In this document: in pieces, positions 42,768 through 51,618 of the stretch
Numbering within the stretch: the stretch's first letter is position 1
Layout of the letters: each line of letters opens with the position of its first letter
Source: Novosphingobium percolationis
GTDB taxonomy: Bacteria; Pseudomonadota; Alphaproteobacteria; Sphingomonadales; Sphingomonadaceae
Direction: 5' to 3'
Length of the DNA stretch: 64,000 bases
Assembly: GCF_020179425.1 (NCBI RefSeq)
Contig: NZ_JAILYM010000007.1
Location: forward strand, 166,709-230,708
The notes under the pieces: model-generated
Told to the model about the DNA's origin: nothing
The model's input: the letters and a program-made list of their open reading frames with translations, nothing else
Database searches by the model: none
Program-made: the position numbers and the translations under genes

Positions 42768-43499
42768 ATGGACACGCCGCCTTCCGTTGTGGTGAGTGTC
42801 GCGCTTTCGGCGCTGGCGATGACCGCGATCGTGGCGGTGCGCTATCTGGCCACGTCGGGCCTGTTCGCGGGCCTGACCCGCAAGGTCCGGCCGGGCCACT
42901 ACAAGGGCCTGGAAGCGCAGATGCGCGCCGAGATCGCCTGGAGCCTCGTCTCCTGCCTGATCTATGGCGTGCCGGCCGGCGTGGTCGCGTGGGGCTGGCA
43001 GCAACGCGGCTGGACGAAGATCTATACCGATCCTGCCGCTTACCCGCTGTGGTGGCTGCCGCTGTCGCTGCTGGCCTACCTGTTCCTGCACGATACCTGG
43101 TTCTACTGGACGCACCGCTGGATGCACCGCCCGGCGGTGTTCCGCCGCATCCATGCGATCCACCACGCCAGCCGCCCGCCGACGGCGTGGGCTGCGATGA
43201 ACTTCCATCCGGTCGAGGCCGCGCTGGTCGGGCTGCTGATCCCGGCGCTGGTCTTCGTCATCCCGATCCATGTCGGGATGCTGGGGCTGGTGCTGCTGGT
43301 CATGACGGTGATGGGGGTGACCAACCACATGGGCTGGGAAATGTTTCCCGCCTGGCTCGTTCATGCGCGGGCAGGGCGGTGGCTGATATCCGCAAGCCAC
43401 CACCACCGCCATCACGAGCAGTATCGGTGCAATTACGGCCTGTACTTCCGCTTCTGGGATCGCTTGTGCGGCACCGACAAGGGACTTTCCGCGCCATGA
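42768..43499 (+). CDS. Sterol desaturase/fatty acid hydroxylase superfamily protein
   Basis: A 243-residue integral membrane diiron enzyme. All three histidine boxes are seen: HDTWFYWTHRWMH, RIHAIHHASR, and SASHHHRHHEQYRCNYG. Members hydroxylate or desaturate lipids, sterols, hopanoids or carotenoids. It is longer than classical CrtZ beta-carotene hydroxylase, so lipid-tail hydroxylation is as likely. It overlaps the DUF2141 gene by four bases (ATGA), so the two are made together. Confidence 0.9.
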   Translation: MDTPPSVVVSVALSALAMTAIVAVRYLATSGLFAGLTRKVRPGHYKGLEAQMRAEIAWSLVSCLIYGVPAGVVAWGWQQRGWTKIYTDPAAYPLWWLPLSLLAYLFLHDTWFYWTHRWMHRPAVFRRIHAIHHASRPPTAWAAMNFHPVEAALVGLLIPALVFVIPIHVGMLGLVLLVMTVMGVTNHMGWEMFPAWLVHARAGRWLISASHHHRHHEQYRCNYGLYFRFWDRLCGTDKGLSAP

Positions 43500-43939
43500 A
43501 GATCCTGCCTCTGCCGTTTGCGTTGCTGGCCGGGCTGCCCCTGGTGCTGGGCGCCACATCTCCTGCCCGCTCGTCGGTGGAAGTGACGGTCGATGGCCTG
43601 CGTTCGGGCAAGGGGCTGGTGCAGGTGTGCCTGACCGCCGATGCGAAGACCTTCCCCGACTGCCAGAAGGATTCAGGCGCACGGCATCTGTCTGTCCCTG
43701 CGCGTGACGGGGAAACCGTGACCTTCCACGACGTTGTTCCGGGGCGCTATGCCGTGGCGCTGTTCCACGACGAGAACGGCAATGGCCGGATGGACAAGAT
43801 GATGATGATCCCCAAGGAAGGCTATGGATTCTCGCGCGACGCGCCGGTGCGCTTCGGCCCGCCGAGCTTCCGCGCAGCCGCGCTCGTGGTGGGGGAAGCT
43901 CCCCTGCGCACCGCGATCAAGGTCCGCTACCTGCTGTGA
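43496..43939 (+). CDS. DUF2141 secreted protein
   Basis: A 147-residue protein with a signal peptide (ALLAGLPLVLGATSPARS). The mature beta-rich body carries the DUF2141 core: VTVDGLRSGKGLVQVCL, VPGRYAVALFHDENGNGRMDK and GYGFSRDAPVRFGPPSF. The family is usual in alphaproteobacteria and of unknown function. The start ATG overlaps the desaturase stop codon (ATGA), which suggests coupling in expression, perhaps also in a lipid- or envelope-related pathway. Confidence 0.88.
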   Translation: MKILPLPFALLAGLPLVLGATSPARSSVEVTVDGLRSGKGLVQVCLTADAKTFPDCQKDSGARHLSVPARDGETVTFHDVVPGRYAVALFHDENGNGRMDKMMMIPKEGYGFSRDAPVRFGPPSFRAAALVVGEAPLRTAIKVRYLL

Positions 43940-43955
43940 CCGGGCGTCCGTGACC

Positions 43956-45227
43956 ATGGGGGCGCCTCCCCGGCCCGGCGGGGCGCTGGCACCGTTCCGC
44001 TACCCTGCATTCCGCGCCATCTGGACGGCCAACCTGTTTTCCAATGTCGGCTCGATGATCCAGTCGGTCGCCGCCGCCTGGCTGATGACCGACCTCACGC
44101 GCAGTCACGTCCTCGTCGCGCTGATCCAGGCGTCGGCGACGATCCCCATCCTGCTGCTGGGCGTGTTCGCAGGCGCGATCGCCGACAATTTCGACCGCCG
44201 CCGCGTGATGCTGTGGGCACAGACCGGGATGCTGGTCGTCTCGGCCGTGCTGGCCGCCCTGGGCTACGCCGGGTGGCTCACGCCCCATCTGCTGCTTGCC
44301 CTGACGCTGATGGTGGGCATGGGCACGGCGTTGAACGGTCCGGCCTGGCAAGCCTCTGTCCGCTTGCAGGTGGGGCGCGAGGACCTGCCACAGGCGATCG
44401 CGCTCAATTCGATCGCGTTCAACCTGGCGCGCAGCGTGGGTCCGGCGCTGGGCGGCGTGCTGATCTCGCTATGGAGCGTCAGCCTCGCCTTCGCGCTCAA
44501 CGCGGTGAGCTATGTCGGGATGATCGCGGTGCTGCTGGCGTGGCGGCCTGAAGCTCCCCCGCCGCAGCGTCAGCCGATGCTGGGCTCGATCCGCGTGGGC
44601 CTCTCGTTCTGCTGGTCCTCCGCGCCGATCCGCAAGGTGCTGCTGCGGGGCCTGTGCTTCGGCCTCGGCGTAGCAGGCTTTCAGGCACTGATGCCAACGG
44701 TCGTGCGCGGCATGCTGCACGGCACCGAGCTCGACTACGGCCTCATGTTGGGCGCGTTCGGCATCGGCTCGATCCTGACCGCGTTGTGGGTCAGCAAGGC
44801 GCGTCGCCGCTTCGGCAGCGAAAACGTGGTCAGCGCTGCGACCGTGGCCTTTGCGATGGCGCTGCTGTCGATCTCGCTGGCGCACAGCCTGCCCCACGCC
44901 ATGGCCTCGGCCTTCCTCGGCGGCGCAGGCTTCGTCTCGGCAATGACCAGCCTCAACGTCGCGATGCAATTGCGCTCGCCCGAGGCGATTCTGGGGCGCT
45001 GCCTGGCGATCTACCAGGCGGTCACCTTCGGGGGCATGGCGCTGGGCGCATGGATCTGGGGCAGCCTTGCCGACATGGCGGGCCAGCCCGTCGCGCTGCG
45101 GACCGCCGCCGCATGGACCGCCGCGACGCTTGCGCTGCGCCTGATCGCGCCTATGCCGACCCGCGAACAAGGACGCATCGATTCGGTAGAGGAGCCAGAG
45201 GCCCATGCAAACGTCGCCCGCCGCTGA
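43956..45227 (+). CDS. MFS efflux transporter (EntS-like)
   Basis: A 423-residue, 12-helix exporter of the EntS/TetA-like DHA3 branch. The start FRYPAFRAIWTANLFSNVGS and the DRR loop ADNFDRRRVMLW are typical. Substrates for this branch include siderophores, macrolides and small organics; none can be assigned. The last 23 bases overlap the CoA-ester lyase gene. The frame is open upstream, but the ATG at 43956 just after the DUF2141 stop is the natural start. Confidence 0.87.
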   Translation: MGAPPRPGGALAPFRYPAFRAIWTANLFSNVGSMIQSVAAAWLMTDLTRSHVLVALIQASATIPILLLGVFAGAIADNFDRRRVMLWAQTGMLVVSAVLAALGYAGWLTPHLLLALTLMVGMGTALNGPAWQASVRLQVGREDLPQAIALNSIAFNLARSVGPALGGVLISLWSVSLAFALNAVSYVGMIAVLLAWRPEAPPPQRQPMLGSIRVGLSFCWSSAPIRKVLLRGLCFGLGVAGFQALMPTVVRGMLHGTELDYGLMLGAFGIGSILTALWVSKARRRFGSENVVSAATVAFAMALLSISLAHSLPHAMASAFLGGAGFVSAMTSLNVAMQLRSPEAILGRCLAIYQAVTFGGMALGAWIWGSLADMAGQPVALRTAAAWTAATLALRLIAPMPTREQGRIDSVEEPEAHANVARR

Positions 45228-46092
45228 TCATCGGCCCCTGCGCTCGCTGCTCTACATGCCCGCCAGCAACCGCCGCGCGATCGAGAAGGCGCGGGGGCTG
45301 GACGCCGATGCGGTGGCGCTCGATCTGGAGGACGCCGTCGCGCCCGAGATGAAGGTTGAGGCGCGCGAAATTCTGGTGGCCGAGCTGACGGCGGGCGGCT
45401 TCGGCCATCGCCGCATGGTCGGGCGGATCAACGCGCTGGCAACGCCGTGGGGCCACGACGACCTGGCCGCGCTGGCTGCCGCGCCGCTCGATGCGCTGCT
45501 CGCGCCCAAGGTGGATGACGCCGACGATGTGGTCGCGCTCTCGCAGGCGATGGACGCGGCAGGCTATGCCCCCAACGTGGCGCTGTGGGTGATGATCGAG
45601 ACACCGCGCGCGATCCTGGCGCTGGAACGCATCGCCGCCTGTGCCGGCACCACGCGCCTTGCCGCTTTCGTGCTCGGCCTCAACGATCTCGCCAAGGATA
45701 CCGGCATGGCGCAGTTGCCCGGCCGCGCGGTGTTCGTGCCGGTGCTGTCCCAGGCGATCATGGCAGCACGCGCCAACGGCCTCGCCCTGCTCGACGGCGT
45801 GTGCAACGCAATCGACGACCCCGCCCGGCTCGAAGCCGAATGCACGCAGGCGCGCGACTTCGGCATGGACGGCAAGACGCTGATCCACCCCAGCCAGATC
45901 GAGGTCGCCAACCGCGTGTTCGCCCCTTCCGAATCGGACCTGGCCGATGCGCGAGCGATCGTCGCAGCCTTCGCAGCGCCTGAAAACGCAGGGCGCGGCG
46001 CGTTGCGCGTCAACGGCAAGATGGCCGAACTGCTCCATGCTGAAATGGCCAAGCGCCTGATTGCAAAGGCAGAAGCCATCGCTGCACGCTGA
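45205..46092 (+). CDS. HpcH/HpaI aldolase family CoA-ester lyase
   Basis: A 295-residue TIM-barrel lyase of the CitE/Mcl type. Motifs: RSLLYMPASNRRAIEKA (substrate Arg), VALDLEDAVAPEMK (Mg-binding Glu), MIETPRAI (catalytic Glu) and FVLGLNDLAKD (Mg-binding Asp). The family splits malyl-, citramalyl- or beta-methylmalyl-CoA; which one cannot be told, and no citrate lyase alpha or gamma genes lie nearby, so it is not citrate lyase. It overlaps the MFS gene by 23 bases. Confidence 0.9.
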   Translation: MQTSPAADHRPLRSLLYMPASNRRAIEKARGLDADAVALDLEDAVAPEMKVEAREILVAELTAGGFGHRRMVGRINALATPWGHDDLAALAAAPLDALLAPKVDDADDVVALSQAMDAAGYAPNVALWVMIETPRAILALERIAACAGTTRLAAFVLGLNDLAKDTGMAQLPGRAVFVPVLSQAIMAARANGLALLDGVCNAIDDPARLEAECTQARDFGMDGKTLIHPSQIEVANRVFAPSESDLADARAIVAAFAAPENAGRGALRVNGKMAELLHAEMAKRLIAKAEAIAAR

Positions 46093-46110
46093 GCCTCCGA
46101 CCTGAGGGGA

Positions 46111-46127
46111 AAGTTGCGGCGCAACTT
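46111..46127. repeat. 17-bp palindrome before the PAS-like gene
   Basis: AAGTTGCG and CGCAACTT flank a single G, a perfect 8-base inverted repeat with one spacer base. It lies 19 bases past the CoA-lyase stop and about 60 bases before the next ATG. It resembles the AAAGTTTC-type palindromes at 10546 and 21451 (T to G at the seventh base). Confidence 0.6.
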
Positions 46128-46187
46128 AAAGATTCCTTTACCACGTTGCGCCAGAAGGGTCCCGACAGGTTCCAGGGATTCCTTGCG

Positions 46188-47579
46188 ATGGACGACTACC
46201 GCGGCTTCGACACAGAGCGTCAGGACTACGAACTGGCCGAAGACGACCATCCGATCGAATCGCCGCCCCCTGCCGTGGGGCAGGACGAGCGCCGGATGCA
46301 GGTGCGCGCCTACAACTTCTGGGCGAGCCTGCTGGGCACCGGGCCGTTCCCGCCGGTCGCCAGCCTGCTCGATGGCAAGCTGCCCGACTTCGCCCCCAAT
46401 TCGGTGCTGCTGCGCTTCGATCGCGGCATGGACGATCCGGCAATCGCCATTCTCGGCCAGACGCTGGCCGAAGAGTGCGGCGCGCAAGGCGTGCTCAAGC
46501 GCCTGAGCGACGTTCCGGGCCGCTCGCTGCTCTCGCGCATCACCGACCACTACCTGCAGATCATCGCCAACCAGGCGCCGATCGGGTTCGAGGCGGAGTT
46601 CGTCAACCAGCGCGGGCGCACGATCCTCTATCGTGGCATCCTGCTGCCGTTCACCTCGAACGGCAACGCGATCGACTACATCTATGGCGTGATCAACTGG
46701 AAGGAAGTGGCCGACCGCGCCGTGACCGACGAGCTTCTGCTCGAGATCGGCCAGGCGCTGGAGCCCCGGCCCGACGCGCGCCGCAAGGCGGGTCGCGCTG
46801 CCGAACCGCTGGCCGAATGGGCCGATGGCCCGGCCATGCTGGACCTGCCGCCGCTCGACCTCGCTGACTTCGACGCCGAGATCCTGCCCTTCCCCGAAGC
46901 GCTCGACGAGGGCGACTTCGCCGCCGCACCGCTGCCGGGCCCTGCCTTCGGCCTAGCGGCGCAAGGCCCGCACGAGGAAGTGCCCGCCACGCTGGCCGAC
47001 TGGCTGTCGTCCGCGCGCGAACTGGCCAAGCTCGCCAATTCGAGCGAGGACCGTACCCGCAGCGCGCTCTATGCCGCGATTGGCCGTGCCTGGGATTGTG
47101 CGCTCGCCGCGCAGGCCTGCCCGCAGGACTATCGCCGCATGGTCGAGGAAGCCGGGCTGACGATGCAGGAGCGCGCGCCGCTGACCCCGCTGGTGAAGCT
47201 CGTGTTCGGCGCGGACTACGACAAGACACGCCTTACCGAATATGCCACCGCGCTCGGCCATGCGCAGCGCATCGGCCTTGGCCGGGGCGAACTGGGGCGT
47301 TTCCTTGCCGAAGCGCCGGGGGGGCTGAAGGGCGTGGTTGCGCTCGAACGCCGGTTGCGCCGCGAAGAAGGCGGGCGCGATCGGCTCGATCCGCACGAAG
47401 CGATCGCAGAGGACCTGCGCGCGCTGCCGGCCACGCCGCTGGTCGAGCTGCCGAAAGCAGGCGCCGAATTCGCGCTCGTCATGGTCCGCCGCCTGCCTTC
47501 GGGCGACGTGGTGCTGGTGGGCGAAGTCTCGGATGACCTGCCGCTGTTCGAACGCGCCGCGCGTCGGCTTGTGGGATAG
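46188..47579 (+). CDS. PAS-like domain protein, unknown function
   Basis: A 463-residue soluble protein. Residues 35-190 (YNFWASLLGTGPFPPVASL; RGILLPFTSNGNAIDYIYGV) look like the PAS_5-type domain of alphaproteobacteria. An acidic, proline-rich linker follows, and the last 170 residues (LTPLVKLVFGADYDKTRLTEYA) form a separate helical domain. No kinase or GGDEF/EAL motif is present. Probably cytoplasmic, sensing a small ligand or redox state. It stands ahead of the esterase and protease genes, 25 bases apart. Confidence 0.72.
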   Translation: MDDYRGFDTERQDYELAEDDHPIESPPPAVGQDERRMQVRAYNFWASLLGTGPFPPVASLLDGKLPDFAPNSVLLRFDRGMDDPAIAILGQTLAEECGAQGVLKRLSDVPGRSLLSRITDHYLQIIANQAPIGFEAEFVNQRGRTILYRGILLPFTSNGNAIDYIYGVINWKEVADRAVTDELLLEIGQALEPRPDARRKAGRAAEPLAEWADGPAMLDLPPLDLADFDAEILPFPEALDEGDFAAAPLPGPAFGLAAQGPHEEVPATLADWLSSARELAKLANSSEDRTRSALYAAIGRAWDCALAAQACPQDYRRMVEEAGLTMQERAPLTPLVKLVFGADYDKTRLTEYATALGHAQRIGLGRGELGRFLAEAPGGLKGVVALERRLRREEGGRDRLDPHEAIAEDLRALPATPLVELPKAGAEFALVMVRRLPSGDVVLVGEVSDDLPLFERAARRLVG

Positions 47580-47604
47580 GGCCGTGTCCTGCTAGCCCGG
47601 TGCA

Positions 47605-48573
47605 ATGACGTCGGGCAGGCAGGATCGGAAACGCGTGGCACTTCCCCAGATCGGCTGGCTCGGCTGGACCGGGCTCAGCCTGCTGCTGCTCGCGCTCGTC
47701 GGCTTCGTCGCCGTGCGCCATGCGCTCGAAACCAACGCGGTCGCCGTGCTCGATGGCGCGGACAAGCTGCTGCGCGGCGGTGACGGAACGATCCGGCAGG
47801 TCGCGGCGGCGCGCTATGGCACAGACCCCGAACAGAAAATCGAGATGTTCGTGCCGGCCAATGCGCGCGGCCCCCTTCCGGTGGTGGTGTTCATCCCCGG
47901 CGGCGGCTGGCGTTCGGGCGATCCGCACGATTATCGTTTCATCGCCCGCGCGCTGGCGCCACAAGGCTATGCCGTGGTGCTGGCAGGCTATCGCCTCAAC
48001 CATCATGGTCGCTTCCCGGTGATGCTGGAAGACGGCGCGATGGCGCTGCGCTGGGTGGCCGACCATGCCGCCGCGCACGGCGGCGATCCGGCGCGGGTGG
48101 TGCTGATGGGCCATTCCGCAGGGGCCTATAACGCGGCGATGCTCGCGCTCGACCGGCGCTGGCTGGCGCATCAGCGGCTGTCCGCCGACGCCCTGCGCGG
48201 CGTGGTGGGCCTCTCGGGCCCCTACGACTTCTATCCCTTCGATGATTCGGCCACCATCGCCGCCTTCGGTCATGCGCCAAACCCGGAGGACACCCAGCCG
48301 ATCGCCCATGTGCGCGGCGATGCGCCGCCGATGCTGCTGCTCCATGGCCGCGACGATACCCGCGTACGCCCGCGCAACTCCGTTGCGCTCGCCCGCGCGC
48401 TGACGGCAGCAGGCGCGCCGACCCATGCCGTGCTGCTCGACGGCATGGGCCACGAAGCCGTGATCATGGCCTTCGCCCGGCCCTTCACGCGCGATGCCCG
48501 CCCGATGGACGCCGTGCTGGGCTTCCTTGCCAAAGTCACCGCTTCACCCACGGTTCAGGCGGCGGGGCGATAA
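47605..48573 (+). CDS. Alpha/beta hydrolase, membrane-anchored esterase
   Basis: A 322-residue BD-FAE/esterase-type hydrolase. An N-terminal helix (TGLSLLLLALVGFVAV) anchors or exports it. Oxyanion region FIPGGGWRSGDPHDYRF, nucleophile GHSAGAYNA, acid in LHGRDDTRV and histidine in GMGHEAVI complete the triad. Substrate unknown. It is three bases upstream of the M48 protease gene, so they share a transcript. Confidence 0.87.
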   Translation: MTSGRQDRKRVALPQIGWLGWTGLSLLLLALVGFVAVRHALETNAVAVLDGADKLLRGGDGTIRQVAAARYGTDPEQKIEMFVPANARGPLPVVVFIPGGGWRSGDPHDYRFIARALAPQGYAVVLAGYRLNHHGRFPVMLEDGAMALRWVADHAAAHGGDPARVVLMGHSAGAYNAAMLALDRRWLAHQRLSADALRGVVGLSGPYDFYPFDDSATIAAFGHAPNPEDTQPIAHVRGDAPPMLLLHGRDDTRVRPRNSVALARALTAAGAPTHAVLLDGMGHEAVIMAFARPFTRDARPMDAVLGFLAKVTASPTVQAAGR

Positions 48574-48576
48574 GCC

Positions 48577-49941
48577 TTGCGCGACGTGAAGCCTTTCCTC
48601 GCCCGCCTCGTCTCGCTCGCCTCGGCGCTCGCTTTGACGATCCAGCCGGTCGCCGCGCAAGCGGTGCTGCGCGATGCCGAAACCGAAGCGCTGTTCCGCG
48701 ACATGTCCGCCCCGATCATCGCGGCGGCGGGGCTCGATCCGAAGAACGTCGACATCATCCTGCTGAACGACGGCACGATCAACGCGTTCGTCGCGGGGGG
48801 CCAGGCGATCTACATCCATTCGGGGCTGATCGGCGCGGCCGACAACGTGGGCGAGGTGCAAGGCGTGATCGCGCACGAACTGGGCCACATCACCGGTGGC
48901 CACGTCATCAGCGATGCGGGATCCAAGCCGGCCACCGGCATCACCCTGCTCAGCCTGTTGCTGGGCGCGGCGGCGGCGGCGGCGGGCGCGACCGAGGCGG
49001 GGATGGCGGTGTTCATGGGCGGCCAGCAGGCCGCGCTCGGCAAGTACCTCGCCTTCAGCCGCAGCCAGGAATCGAGCGCGGACGCTGCGGGCGCGCAGTA
49101 CCTGTCGAAGGCCGGTATCTCGGGGCGCGGCTCGATCGACTTCTTCAAGAAGCTGCAGAGCCAGGAATTCCGCTACGGCTTCAAGCGCGACGCCGATGCC
49201 GAATTCTACAGCACCCACCCGATGACCTCGGACCGCCTGACCACCTTGCAGGACACCTACGAGCACGACCCTGCGTGGGGCAAGCCAGCGGACCCGGCGC
49301 TGCAGGCCCGCTTCCTGCGCGTGAAGGCCAAGCTCTATGGCTACCTGGCCGAGCCGCAATCGACGCTGACCGCCTATCCCGAATACCTGACCGATAGCCC
49401 GGCGCGCTATGCGCGCGCCTATGCCTTCCACAAGGAGGCGTTTCTCGACAAGGCGCTGGGCGAGACCGACGCACTGCTGGCGCAGACGCCGAACGATCCT
49501 TACGCGCTCGAACTGAAGGGGCAGATCCTGCTCGAATCGGGTCGCCCGCGCGATGCGCTCGATCCGCTGCGCCGTGCGACCCAATTGAGCGGCAATGCCC
49601 CGCTGATCGCCACCACCTTTGGCCACGCCCTGCTCGCGACCGAGGACCACGCAAACTATCCCGAAGCGGAGAAGGTGCTCAAGAACGCGGTGGCGCGCGA
49701 CCGCGAGAACCCGTTTGCCTGGTATCAGTTGGGCGTCGTCTACGAAGCGCAAGGTGACACAGCGCGCGCGCGCCTTGCCAGCGCCGAACAGCAGTTGATG
49801 GAACTGAACCTGACCGAAGCGGTACGCAGTGCCGAAGCTGCCGAAGCCGCGCTGCCCAAGGGTTCGCCCGATTGGTTGCGCGCGCAGGACATCGCCATGT
49901 CGGCGCGCGCGATGATTGAGCGCCGCGGCAAGAAGAAGTAG
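48577..49941 (+). CDS. M48 family metalloprotease with TPR domain (BepA-like)
   Basis: A 454-residue exported protease. A signal peptide ends PVAAQA. The zinc site is HELGH (100-104) with a third ligand in SRSQESSADAAG. The last 180 residues form TPR-like helices (AYAFHKEAFLDKALGETDAL). BepA-type proteins degrade misfolded outer-membrane proteins such as LptD and help assembly. The start is a TTG at 48577, three bases after the hydrolase stop; a GTG three codons on is an alternative. It heads a compact set with a DsbA-like protein and a second M48-type protease. Confidence 0.9.
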   Translation: MRDVKPFLARLVSLASALALTIQPVAAQAVLRDAETEALFRDMSAPIIAAAGLDPKNVDIILLNDGTINAFVAGGQAIYIHSGLIGAADNVGEVQGVIAHELGHITGGHVISDAGSKPATGITLLSLLLGAAAAAAGATEAGMAVFMGGQQAALGKYLAFSRSQESSADAAGAQYLSKAGISGRGSIDFFKKLQSQEFRYGFKRDADAEFYSTHPMTSDRLTTLQDTYEHDPAWGKPADPALQARFLRVKAKLYGYLAEPQSTLTAYPEYLTDSPARYARAYAFHKEAFLDKALGETDALLAQTPNDPYALELKGQILLESGRPRDALDPLRRATQLSGNAPLIATTFGHALLATEDHANYPEAEKVLKNAVARDRENPFAWYQLGVVYEAQGDTARARLASAEQQLMELNLTEAVRSAEAAEAALPKGSPDWLRAQDIAMSARAMIERRGKKK

Positions 49942-49951
49942 CGCTTCCCGC

Positions 49952-50692
49952 ATGACCACCTCAGCCTTCCGCTCCGCGCTTGTCTTCGCCCTGCCTGCAG
50001 CCCTTCTCGGCGTCGCCGGAGGTTGGTGGCTGCAGGCTCGCACACCCGCTGCGATCGGCGGCAGCAACCGCGCCGCGATCGAAGGCGTGGTGCGCGACTA
50101 CATCCTCGACCACCCCGAAATCCTGCCCGAAGCGATGGACCGGCTGCAGGCACGCGAGAATCAGGCCCGGCTTGCCCCCATGCGCGGCGCGCTGGAAACG
50201 CCCTTCCCCGGCGCAGTGCTGGGCAACCCGGCAGGCAAGGTCACGCTGGTCGAATTCACCGACTTCGCCTGCACCTACTGCCGCAAGAGCGTGGAGGACG
50301 TGGCCGCGCTGATCCGCGCCAATCCCGATCTGCGCGTGGTCGTGCGGGAACTGCCGATCATCGCGCCGGAAAGCGAGCCCGCCGCGCGCATGGGCCTCGC
50401 CGCAGCCGCGCAGGGGAAATACGCCGCCTTTCATCAGGCAATGTTCGCAGGGCCGCGCCCCAGCGCCGAGAGCATCGCCGCCGCCGCGCGCGCCGCCGGG
50501 GTCGATCCGGCTGCAGCGCAGACCTTCGCCGGGCGCGACGAGGTAAGCAAGGAGCTGGAGCGCAACCTCGGCTTCGCGCGCCAGTTGGGCGTCAACGGCA
50601 CCCCTGCTTGGGTGATCGGCAAGGACATGATCGCAGGCGCGGTCGGGCAGGACCGTCTGCAACAGGCCATCGATGCTGCGCGCAAGGGCTGA
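49952..50692 (+). CDS. DsbA-family thiol oxidoreductase, exported
   Basis: A 246-residue thioredoxin-fold protein. An N-terminal helix/signal (SALVFALPAALLGVAGGWW) exports it. The active site is CTYC at 107-110, and the cis-proline loop reads NGTPAW. A helical N-terminal extension (AIEGVVRDYILDHPEIL) is like that of ScsC/Com1-type proteins, which can oligomerise. It may make, break or shuffle disulfides in the periplasm. It lies 10 bases after the M48 gene and overlaps the next protease by 20 bases. Confidence 0.9.
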   Translation: MTTSAFRSALVFALPAALLGVAGGWWLQARTPAAIGGSNRAAIEGVVRDYILDHPEILPEAMDRLQARENQARLAPMRGALETPFPGAVLGNPAGKVTLVEFTDFACTYCRKSVEDVAALIRANPDLRVVVRELPIIAPESEPAARMGLAAAAQGKYAAFHQAMFAGPRPSAESIAAAARAAGVDPAAAQTFAGRDEVSKELERNLGFARQLGVNGTPAWVIGKDMIAGAVGQDRLQQAIDAARKG

Positions 50693-51599
50693 GCGCTGGC
50701 TGGCCGCGCTGGGGCTAGCATTGGCCGCCGCGCCATCGGTGGCCCGCCCGGTGGACGGTCTGCAAGTGGCCGATGCCGAAGTGCAGTCGGTCGGCTGGAA
50801 ACTCGCCCACGCCAATGCCCGCTTCTGCAAGCGCGCGGCCCCGGGAATCGGCCTGCTGTTGCAGGATGCGCGCACTTTCGAAGACCCCGCCGCCGCCCGT
50901 GCCGTCTACGGCCTGTCCGGCGACATCGCGGTCGGCGCCGTCGCCGACGATGGCCCGGCTGCCCGCGCGGGGCTGCAGGCCAACGACACGATTGTCGCCA
51001 TCGCTGGCGAGGAGGTGGGCCCGCCGCTGCCCGGCAAGGACCGCTGGACCCGCCTGTTCGCCCTCCAGACGCGCATGGAGACGGCCGTCGCCGACAAGGG
51101 CGCGGTTACGCTGACGCTCGCGGGTGGGCGCACCATCACCATCACCGGAGAGCCTGCCTGCCGCGTGCGCTTCCTGCTGGACGACGGTGGCGGCAACGCC
51201 AGTTCCAGCCGCGACGACGTGCGCGTCGGGCGCGGGCTCTACAATACGACGAAAGGTGACGATGCGCTGCTGGCGGCCATCGTCGCGCACGAACTGGCCC
51301 ACGCAGCGCTCGACCACCAGACCACGCTCGAAGCAGCATCCTCCAACGCGGTCGTGCGCCAGACCGAACGCGAGGCCGACCGGCTCGCAGTCTGGCTGCT
51401 CGCCAACGCGGGCTATCCGCCCGAGGCGGAGGAACGGCTGATGCGCACGGTGATCGCGCGGCGGCAGTTCCTGATCGGATCTTCAAGCCACGGTGGCTGG
51501 CGTACCCGCGCCGCCGATATCCATGCCGAGCTGGCCGCGCTCGCCGCCGCGCCCGACGCGGACTGGCCGCTGCGCTTCAAGCGCAACGTCGCGCCCTGA
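50673..51599 (+). CDS. Exported M48-type protease with PDZ domain
   Basis: A 308-residue protein with a signal peptide (ALGLALAAAPSVARP). A PDZ-like domain covers residues 85-160 (AARAGLQANDTIVAIAGEEV). The zinc site HELAH is at 206-210, with the likely third ligand in RQTEREADRLA. The PDZ-before-M48 order differs from BepA and HtpX. It overlaps the DsbA-type gene by 20 bases, so the two are translated together and probably act in the same compartment. Confidence 0.85.
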   Translation: MLRARAERWLAALGLALAAAPSVARPVDGLQVADAEVQSVGWKLAHANARFCKRAAPGIGLLLQDARTFEDPAAARAVYGLSGDIAVGAVADDGPAARAGLQANDTIVAIAGEEVGPPLPGKDRWTRLFALQTRMETAVADKGAVTLTLAGGRTITITGEPACRVRFLLDDGGGNASSSRDDVRVGRGLYNTTKGDDALLAAIVAHELAHAALDHQTTLEAASSNAVVRQTEREADRLAVWLLANAGYPPEAEERLMRTVIARRQFLIGSSSHGGWRTRAADIHAELAALAAAPDADWPLRFKRNVAP

Positions 51600-51618
51600 A
51601 AAGCTCAGGGCCTGGACA

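Noticed and set aside
40338..43682. A 1114-codon open frame antisense to malic enzyme and its neighbour
   Set aside because: It spans two convincing genes on the other strand and has the same Arg/His-rich composition typical of GC-rich shadows.
45205..46092. Calling the CoA-ester lyase a citrate lyase beta subunit
   Set aside because: No citrate lyase alpha or gamma (acyl-carrier) genes lie nearby, and stand-alone members of this family act on malyl-type CoA esters.
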